A program made the position numbers and the translations under genes. The notes under the pieces are model-generated. The model had not been told where the DNA came from. It worked only from the letters and a program-made list of their open reading frames with translations, and searched no databases. A stretch of DNA of 8,128 bases from an uncultured Azospirillum sp. (GTDB lineage Bacteria > Pseudomonadota > Alphaproteobacteria > Azospirillales > Azospirillaceae): assembly GCA_937960755.1 (NCBI GenBank), contig CALGOL010000496.1:1-8128 (forward strand). Reading direction: 5' to 3'. This document shows, piece after piece, positions 1 to 5,175 of this stretch (its first letter is position 1; each line of letters opens with the position of its first letter).

Positions 1-1
1 G

Positions 2-775
2 CGGGCGGCGTGGCGACGGGTGCGGCGCAACCAGGGAGCCGCCGGAGGAGACGGCGTGGCGCTGGCGGCGTTCGAGCGCGATCTCGACCGTCAACTTGAC
101 GGGCTGCGCGCCGCCGTGCTGGACGGAACCTACCGTCCAGGGCCGTTGCGGCGCGTCGCCATCGCCAAACCCGACGGCGGCGCCCGCGTGCTGGCGATTC
201 CTTGCGTCGGCGACCGGGTGTTGCAGACGGCGATGGCGGCGGCTTTGGAAAAACGGCTGGAGCCGCGGTTCCACGATGCCAGTTTCGGTTATCGGCCGGG
301 GCGTTCGGTCGCCGCCGCCGTCGCTTGCGTGCGTCGTCATATTCGCGCCGGGCGGCATTGGGCGGTGGACGCCGACATTCGCTCGTTTTTCGACAGCATC
401 GATCACCGCCTGTTGCGCGGCGATTTGCGGCAAGCGGCGGGCGATCCGAGCGTCGAGAGACTGGCGGCGGCATGGTTGGCGGGTTTTTCACCGCAACGGC
501 GGGGCATCGCTCAAGGGTCGCCGCTGTCGCCCCTGCTGGCCAATTTATTCCTTGATCCGGTGGATCGGGAGTTGGACGCCGAGGGCGTCGCCTTTGTCCG
601 TTACGCCGACGATCTTGTGCTGCTGTCGCCAAACCGGCGGGCGGCGGAAGCGGCGTTGCGACGCTTCGCCCGCGCGCTGGGTCGGCGGCGGCTGACGCTC
701 AATCAGGACAAGACGAGCTTAGCGGCTCCCGGTAATTTTTTGCATTTTCTTGGTGAAAGAATACATCTTAAATGA
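2..775 (+). CDS. Reverse transcriptase, group II-intron/CRISPR-associated type (5'-partial)
   Basis: RNA-directed DNA polymerase. The frame is open to the left edge, and the first visible codons (AWRRVRRNQGAAGGDGV) already match the N-terminal region of group II-like RTs, so the true start lies outside the window; the GTG at 20 is probably internal. Visible motifs are the fingers segment KPDGGARVLAIP, then FGYRPGRS, motif A DIRSFFDSIDH (catalytic Asp at 374-376), QGSPLSPLLANLFLD, and the catalytic box YADD at 602-613. The final FLGERI resembles the last RT motif. The protein stops only five residues after that FLG, with no thumb, maturase or endonuclease domain, so it is not a complete group II intron protein. 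RTs of this kind occur beside or fused to cas1 in type III loci, where they acquire spacers from RNA. That role is inferred here from the neighbours. A retron or abortive-infection RT is less likely. Confidence 0.9.
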   Translation, partial: RAAWRRVRRNQGAAGGDGVALAAFERDLDRQLDGLRAAVLDGTYRPGPLRRVAIAKPDGGARVLAIPCVGDRVLQTAMAAALEKRLEPRFHDASFGYRPGRSVAAAVACVRRHIRAGRHWAVDADIRSFFDSIDHRLLRGDLRQAAGDPSVERLAAAWLAGFSPQRRGIAQGSPLSPLLANLFLDPVDRELDAEGVAFVRYADDLVLLSPNRRAAEAALRRFARALGRRRLTLNQDKTSLAAPGNFLHFLGERIHLK

Positions 776-800
776 TACATAATATGAAAAGTTTCGTATT
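740..800 (+). promoter_or_regulatory. Candidate promoter region of the type III operon
   Basis: This is the only A+T-rich stretch in the window and it lies just upstream of the first gene of the overlapping cas operon. TTGCAT at 740 and TTGGTG at 750 are possible -35 elements. TGATAC at 773 and CATAAT at 778 are possible -10 elements; TTGGTG to TGATAC gives a 17-base spacer. No single pair matches the consensus well, so the exact boxes are uncertain. Confidence 0.3.
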
Positions 801-806
801 TTTAAG
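767..806. repeat. Imperfect A+T-rich inverted repeat
   Basis: CTTAAATGATAC at 767-778 pairs with GTATTTTTAAG at 796-806, giving ten complementary positions with a small bulge and a loop of about 17 bases. It spans the RT stop codon and the RT-CARF gap, in a stretch far richer in A+T than the surrounding genes. It could be an operator or a weak transcript hairpin. It has no GC-rich stem followed by a T-run, so it is not a standard intrinsic terminator. Confidence 0.4.
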
Positions 807-823
807 CGTGGCCTCTGCTGCTT

Positions 824-831
824 AGGGGTGG
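824..831 (+). promoter_or_regulatory. Ribosome binding site of the CARF nuclease gene
   Basis: AGGGGTGG lies 6 bases before the ATG at 838 and 9 bases before the adjacent ATG at 841. It supports a start at one of these two codons. A third ATG at 834 is in a different frame. Confidence 0.6.
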
Positions 832-837
832 CGATGA

Positions 838-2160
838 ATGATGAATGTTGTGATCTGTTGCGCCAGCCATTACATGGTTCCCAACGCGCTGGTGGCGTTG
901 GCCGCCGATGCGCCGCCGGATCGGGTGGTGATCCTGTGCGGCGCCGCCGAACCGCCAACCCGGAACGATCTGAACAACGCCGTCTTGCCGGCGGAGCGCC
1001 TGAAGCTGGTGCTTGAGGGGCGGAAAGCCGCGAAAGCGCCGGAGGTGGTCGTCGTTCGGGCGCCGCCGTTCGATCCCGCCGCCTGTCGCAGCCTGTTGAT
1101 CGCGGAATTGACCCGGTACGGCGTCCCCAGACGCATCGTCGCCAATGTGACCAGCGGCACGACGCCGATGCGCTTCGCCGCCGCCCAGGCGGCGGAAGCC
1201 GTCGGGGCGGAGATCGTCGAGACGGTTTGTTTCCAACCGGGGCCGAACCGCGTGATTCCGCTGACCGGGGCGGCGGGGACGCCGCAGCTCTTGGCGTCGC
1301 GCGATCTGCTGGTGGATGATTATCTGCGGCTGCACGGCTTTCTATCTCATAACGGGCCGAGAATGTCATGGCGCGCCGCTGAAGCGGCATGGCGAAACCG
1401 TGAAAACGTCGCGCGGCTGCACGCCGCTTGGGCGAGCGCCGCCCCCGCCGCCAGGGGCCTGCTGCGAACCGCCAACGCGCTGGCGCACCAGAACGACCGG
1501 TTGAAGAATCCGAATTGGCTCCGCCGGCAGGCGACGACTGACCCTGAAAACTATCGCCGCCTGATGACGGCAACGCCGTCCGACGCATTGGAAGCCCGTG
1601 TTTGCGAGGACGCCGCCGCCGCCGGACTGATGACCCAGGACGCGGACGGCGGTTTTTGCTTTGTTTCCGTCGACGCGGTCGAATTGATGGGCGGCGGGTG
1701 GTTTGAACAGCACGTCTACAATCTCGTGCGCGCCGCCTTGCCTTCCGGGATCCAGGCGGCCCCGCTGCTTGGTCTTGAACTGGACGGGGACGGGCTGGAA
1801 TGGGATTCCGCCGCCGGCGCCGTGACCGACAGCGGCGACCGATCATCCCGACACGAGATCGACGTCGGCCTGTTCTTCGACAACCAGCTTCATGTTCTTG
1901 AATGCAAGACCGGCAATCTGACCAGACCCGGAACGGTCGAGCCGCTCAGCCAGGAAGCGATCAACAGGCTGGCGTTCCTCAAGAAGAATCTGGTTGGCCC
2001 CAGGGGAATGGTTGCGCTGGTTCATCCCTCGCCTCCGCCTGAAAGAGACGAGGGGGCGCTGATCGCCAAGGCCGCCTCCGAAAACATTCAGCTCTGGCGC
2101 GGCGCCGAGGGCATGGCGGCGATGGGCGATTGGCTGCGGAAGTTGACGGGAAGCCCATGA
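838..2160 (+). CDS. CARF-domain effector nuclease, Card1/Can2-like (CARF + PD-(D/E)xK)
   Basis: Predicted ancillary nuclease switched on by cyclic oligoadenylate from Cas10; known Card1/Can2 proteins cut DNA and/or RNA nonspecifically once bound to cA4. The 440-residue protein begins with a Rossmann-like CARF domain (about 1-160). Its first strand runs into SHYMVPN, and the ligand-loop signature NVTSGTTPM is at 103-111. A helical, winged-helix-like linker follows (about 160-280). The C-terminal nuclease domain starts with GGGWFEQHVYNL (285 on; E290) and carries the active-site pattern E340-I-D342 followed by E355-C-K357, typical of PD-(D/E)xK enzymes. It is somewhat longer than Card1 (roughly 370-380 residues). 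There is no signal peptide or membrane segment, so it should be cytosolic. It is the first gene after the A+T-rich spacer, and its stop overlaps the next start (ATGA at 2157), so it is co-translated with the cas genes. The ligand type is not determined from sequence. Confidence 0.88.
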   Translation: MMNVVICCASHYMVPNALVALAADAPPDRVVILCGAAEPPTRNDLNNAVLPAERLKLVLEGRKAAKAPEVVVVRAPPFDPAACRSLLIAELTRYGVPRRIVANVTSGTTPMRFAAAQAAEAVGAEIVETVCFQPGPNRVIPLTGAAGTPQLLASRDLLVDDYLRLHGFLSHNGPRMSWRAAEAAWRNRENVARLHAAWASAAPAARGLLRTANALAHQNDRLKNPNWLRRQATTDPENYRRLMTATPSDALEARVCEDAAAAGLMTQDADGGFCFVSVDAVELMGGGWFEQHVYNLVRAALPSGIQAAPLLGLELDGDGLEWDSAAGAVTDSGDRSSRHEIDVGLFFDNQLHVLECKTGNLTRPGTVEPLSQEAINRLAFLKKNLVGPRGMVALVHPSPPPERDEGALIAKAASENIQLWRGAEGMAAMGDWLRKLTGSP

Positions 2161-2957
2161 CGGAAGCCGCTGATCCCCCGCTCGTTCGCGGTTGGCGCTG
2201 GCGACTGGCGGGGCCGCCGGGGCCGCCGCTGGAATTGGCGCTGGCGGTTGGGGAGGCGGCGCGCAGTTGCCTGATCAAAACCGCCAAGCGGTTGATCGGG
2301 TCGCCCTTGCTGCCGAACTGTCTGCACGGCGGCGGGTCCGGCGCGCCGCATGGCCACGCTTTCTACCGGCCGGAGGATCTCGACGGCGACGGGCGCATTG
2401 ATCACCTGCTGGTCTTCGCCGCCGGCGGCATCGACGGGGATGGTTTGGCGCTGCTCGCCGGCTGCCGTGAGGCGCTGTTTCTCGGGGGCCGTGGCGCATG
2501 GGCGCTTGCCCCCCGCTGGATGGGCGAGACGCCGGCCGAACGCTGCTACAGCCCGGCGCGGACATGGCGGTCGGTCACTCCTTATTGTCCGCCCTGGCGG
2601 ATCGAGCATTCGGGCCGGGACCGCGACCCGGCGATGCAGGTCCGCCGCGAGGCCGCGCTGCTCGGCTTACCGGCCATTATCGCCGTGGAGGAACTGCCGC
2701 CGGCCCTGGACAGGGCGTTTCAGGTGGAGCGGCGGAAGGGTGAACGGCCGCCCAACAAAACCTTCGCCTTTCTACGCTTGCGTTTTGCCGATCCGGTCGC
2801 CGGGCCGCTCGCCTTCGGTTTCGGCTGCCACTTCGGCCTCGGGTCGTTCGTGGCGGCGGAGCCGGTGATCGAAATCCGCGCCCGCGCGGCGCGGCAAAAT
2901 TGCCGGCCGCCGCAGACGGACCCGTCCGAGGCAAGCTGCCCGCTCCCGCAACCTTGA
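2157..2957 (+). CDS. cas6: Csb2-like Cas6 crRNA-processing endoribonuclease
   Basis: Probable pre-crRNA endoribonuclease. From the ATG at 2157 (ATGA overlap with the CARF gene) it has 266 residues; a TTG nine codons upstream is possible but less likely. It matches hallmarks I know from the C-terminal, Cas6-like half of Csb2 (GSU0054 family) of type I-G, formerly I-U: PHGHAFYRPED with H65 and H67, DLDGDGRIDHL (about 75-84), an Arg-rich segment with W-R-S-V-T-P around 138-142, and a C-terminal glycine-rich FGFGCHFGLGSF (220-231). H65, H67 and H83 are candidate catalytic residues. Csb2 is usually about twice as long because it also carries a Cas5 half, which is absent here; Cas5 function is instead supplied by the fusion gene downstream. 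The last 30 or so residues form a Pro/Arg-rich tail of unknown role. The family call rests on recalled motifs; a divergent RAMP of another function is the alternative. Confidence 0.7.
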   Translation: MTEAADPPLVRGWRWRLAGPPGPPLELALAVGEAARSCLIKTAKRLIGSPLLPNCLHGGGSGAPHGHAFYRPEDLDGDGRIDHLLVFAAGGIDGDGLALLAGCREALFLGGRGAWALAPRWMGETPAERCYSPARTWRSVTPYCPPWRIEHSGRDRDPAMQVRREAALLGLPAIIAVEELPPALDRAFQVERRKGERPPNKTFAFLRLRFADPVAGPLAFGFGCHFGLGSFVAAEPVIEIRARAARQNCRPPQTDPSEASCPLPQP

Positions 2958-2974
2958 ACGCTGGATTGACGCCG

Positions 2975-4585
2975 ATGGCAAACACGCCGCCCGAACACTG
3001 GGCCTACCTCTGCGAGGCCAAGGGCGTTCAACGTTACATTTTCGATTCCGGTCCCTTGCGCGAAGCGATCGGAGCCAGCGATCTTGTGGCCGGGCTGGCG
3101 GCCGGCGACGGCGACCTGATCGGGCGGGTTTTAGGCGCGCTCGCGTTAACGGACAGGGTTCGTTTCTCCCGCCGCGCCGGCGGCGCGTTTTGCCTGCACG
3201 CCGATGATCGGGAAATTTTGCAGCGGGTTCGCGCGCTGTGGCGGCTGACGGCGGCGCGGGAGGCGCCGGGGCTGGAATTCGCTGAAAGCGGGCCAATACG
3301 GGCGGACAATGAGATTGCGGCGCTGAAAACCGCTTACCGCAGCGGCGGGGCGATCCGCGACAACGCCGCCGCCGCCTTGCCGCCGACGGGACACCCGTTC
3401 ACCGCCTTCAATCCCCGAACCGGGCGGGTAGTCACCGGGCTGTATGCCTACGGAACCGACATTGTCCCGGTGGACGGGGTGACGGCGGCGCAGCGTCGCC
3501 GAGCGCAAGCGTTGATCGGCGATCAGGCCGCATGTCGCCTTGACCGCGTGGCGCAACGCTTTCTGGCGGAAGAAAACCACAAAAAGGACGGCCTGACGGT
3601 CGTCTTTCCCCGCAATTTTGAACCGGACGAAGAGGATGAGAAGAGCAACCCGCTGTTCCCGTTCATCGACGACGACCGGCGCATCGCCGTCATCCATGCC
3701 GATTTGTCCGGTTTAGGCGAAATCTTCCGCAAAGCGACCGACGCCGCGACGGGGGCGCAGGGTGTTTTGGACGAGGGCAAGCGGATCGAAAGCATAGTGG
3801 TCGGCGCCGCCCAAGCCGCCGCCGCCACGGTGTTGCTGCCCCATTGCCGCGCTTGGCCGGACGCCGAAAAGCCGAAGCAATACGTGATGCCGGCCCGGCC
3901 GGTGCTGCTGGGGGGCGACGACATCACCATCCTGGTGCGCGCCGATCTGGCGCTGCCGTTCGCCGAGCGCCTGCTGACCGAAATCGAAAGCCGCAGCGGC
4001 CGCACGCTCAGCGCCTGCGCCGGCATCGCGGTGATCAACGCCGCGCAGCCGTTTTCCATGGCCGGCGCATTGGCGGAAAGCCTGTGCAAATACGCCAAGA
4101 AATCGGCGAAAGGCGGTCGCTCCGCTCCTTATCCGTCGTTCCTGGCCTTTCATGTCGCGCAATCGACGCTGCGGGAAGAATACGACGCGGTGCTGGAGCG
4201 GGAGCTGACAACGTCGAATAACATCATCCAGACCGGCAACCCCTACCGGCTGGGGGCCGGCGACGGCCGGAAAACAGATGATCTGCGGGCGCTGCTCCAC
4301 GCGCTCGACGCGGCCCCGGCCGGCCGGGGCAAACTGCTGGAGGTCGGCAAATTGCTGTTCGGGGACAGACAAAAGGCCGAAGAAGCGTTCAACCGATGGC
4401 GGGAGGTCGTGCAAGCGGAAAACCCCGAGGCGTGGAAACGGATGGAAGAGGCGCTGCGGGCTTTTGCGCCGGACCTCGCCCTGCCGGCCATCGTCGGCCC
4501 GGTCCTCGACGCGCTGGAACTGATTGACTTAAGCGCCGCCGAGCATCTCGGCGCAATCGACGACGCGGAAGGGAGCGCGCCATGA
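2975..4585 (+). CDS. cas10: Cas10 (Cmr2/Csm1-like) without HD domain, intact GGDD cyclase motif
   Basis: Large subunit of a type III effector complex; makes cyclic oligoadenylate when the complex binds target RNA. Starting at the ATG at 2975 it has 536 residues. It opens directly in the first palm domain (CEAKGVQRYIF, 13-23, then the Cmr2-like stretch SGPLREAIGASDLV and GGAFCLH at 69-75). The second palm follows with HADLSGLG (241-248), the cyclase motif LGGDD (312-316), ACAGIAV (347-353) and KYAKKSAKGG (372-381). The C-terminal part (about 400-536) looks helical, like the D4 domain. There is no N-terminal HD nuclease motif and no CxxC zinc-binding pair, so single-stranded DNA cleavage by Cas10 is not expected. 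An upstream in-frame TTG at 2900 would lie inside the preceding gene and adds only low-complexity sequence. The 17-base gap before it is the only gap in the operon, and its ribosome binding site is weak. The stop overlaps the next start (ATGA at 4582). Confidence 0.9.
   Translation: MANTPPEHWAYLCEAKGVQRYIFDSGPLREAIGASDLVAGLAAGDGDLIGRVLGALALTDRVRFSRRAGGAFCLHADDREILQRVRALWRLTAAREAPGLEFAESGPIRADNEIAALKTAYRSGGAIRDNAAAALPPTGHPFTAFNPRTGRVVTGLYAYGTDIVPVDGVTAAQRRRAQALIGDQAACRLDRVAQRFLAEENHKKDGLTVVFPRNFEPDEEDEKSNPLFPFIDDDRRIAVIHADLSGLGEIFRKATDAATGAQGVLDEGKRIESIVVGAAQAAAATVLLPHCRAWPDAEKPKQYVMPARPVLLGGDDITILVRADLALPFAERLLTEIESRSGRTLSACAGIAVINAAQPFSMAGALAESLCKYAKKSAKGGRSAPYPSFLAFHVAQSTLREEYDAVLERELTTSNNIIQTGNPYRLGAGDGRKTDDLRALLHALDAAPAGRGKLLEVGKLLFGDRQKAEEAFNRWREVVQAENPEAWKRMEEALRAFAPDLALPAIVGPVLDALELIDLSAAEHLGAIDDAEGSAP
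4567..4575 (+). promoter_or_regulatory. Ribosome binding site of the stand-alone cas7
   Basis: GGAAGGGAG lies 6 bases before the ATG at 4582, inside the end of cas10. It supports the ATGA overlap start. Confidence 0.6.
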
Positions 4586-5175
4586 CGGCTTACGCTTTGC
4601 TGCGCATCCGCTTCACCCATTACTGGCTTTCCGGCTCCGGCGCTTCCGGCGGGCGCTATGCCGACGCCGTCGCGTTGCGGGACGCCGACGGCTTTCCCGC
4701 CATGCCGATGTCGCAAATCAAGGGAACCTTGCGGGAAACCGCGGAACGCTTAGCCGCAGGCGGACAGGCGGGGTGGAATCCCGCTCTGGTCACCCGGCTG
4801 TTCGGCTACCGGCCGCGGATGGGAGAAACGGCGGCCCCGCCGAAAGACGGGCAGGGCGCTTTGCGTTTTCCCGGACAGGCGCGGTTGCCGACAAAGGACA
4901 GGAATCCCGACCGAAAGCCCGACCTTTTCCAACCGCTCGCCGCGACGCGGATCGATAAATACGGCGTGGCGGACAACATGACGCTACGGGCCGTCGAAGC
5001 GGCCAAGCCGCTGATCCTGGAAGGGCGCGTCGAATGGAACGCCGACTTTCCCGAACCGGCCGACACGTATTGGCCTGAACTCATTGACGCCGCCTGCGCC
5101 GCGACGCTGGCCTTCGGCAAGCTGAAAACCGACGGTTACGGTCGCGCCGTCGCATGGTTGGAGGTACCGCAATGA
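4582..5175 (+). CDS. cas7: Cas7-family RAMP protein (Csm3-like), short
   Basis: Backbone subunit that would bind crRNA and cut target RNA at regular spacing. At 197 residues it is a little short for Csm3/Cmr4. Visible Cas7 features in order: a first strand ALLRIRFTHYWLSGSG; the region YADAVALRDADG, in which D28 aligns by eye with the catalytic Asp of Csm3; PMSQIKGTLR (42-51), a variant of the usual IPGSSLKGxLR; LFGY (73-76) followed by GALRFPGQARL (92-102); IDKYGVADNMTLRAVE (124-139); and the C-terminal glycine-rich loop FGKLKTDGYGR (178-188). A strong ribosome binding site precedes the start, which overlaps the cas10 stop. Its own stop overlaps the start of the fusion gene. D28 as catalytic residue is an inference from motif spacing. 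Confidence 0.85.
   Translation: MTAYALLRIRFTHYWLSGSGASGGRYADAVALRDADGFPAMPMSQIKGTLRETAERLAAGGQAGWNPALVTRLFGYRPRMGETAAPPKDGQGALRFPGQARLPTKDRNPDRKPDLFQPLAATRIDKYGVADNMTLRAVEAAKPLILEGRVEWNADFPEPADTYWPELIDAACAATLAFGKLKTDGYGRAVAWLEVPQ
5160..5165 (+). promoter_or_regulatory. Ribosome binding site deciding the start of the Cas5-Cas7-Cas7 fusion
   Basis: GGAGGT lies 6 bases before the ATG at 5172, an almost perfect Shine-Dalgarno sequence. It falls inside the alternative frame start at 5154, which argues that translation begins at 5172. Confidence 0.75.

Noticed and set aside
2..775. Group II intron-encoded protein with intron RNA
   Set aside because: The RT domain is group II-like, but there is no maturase or endonuclease domain after it, and I see no intron domain V hairpin in the short sequence downstream before the CARF gene.
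767..806. Intrinsic terminator after the reverse transcriptase
   Set aside because: The inverted repeat has an A+T-rich stem, a long loop and no terminal T-run after the second arm, so it does not fit a rho-independent terminator.
828..1016. Alternative frame from GTG 828 / ATG 834
   Set aside because: Short, no motif, and entirely overlaps the CARF-coding frame.
719..1846. Long minus-strand open frame of 375 codons opposite the CARF gene
   Set aside because: Low-complexity Arg/Pro-rich translation with no recognisable motif. It is a by-product of the G+C-rich opposite strand, whose frame gives a clear CARF-nuclease.
2900..2974. TTG at 2900 as start of cas10
   Set aside because: It lies within the preceding gene and would add a Pro/Ala-rich leader without homology to Cas10. 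The ATG at 2975 leads straight into the first palm domain.
5154..5171. Upstream ATG at 5154 as start of the fusion protein
   Set aside because: The ATG at 5172 has an almost perfect ribosome site at 5160-5165 and the ATGA overlap used throughout the operon. The upstream start has neither.
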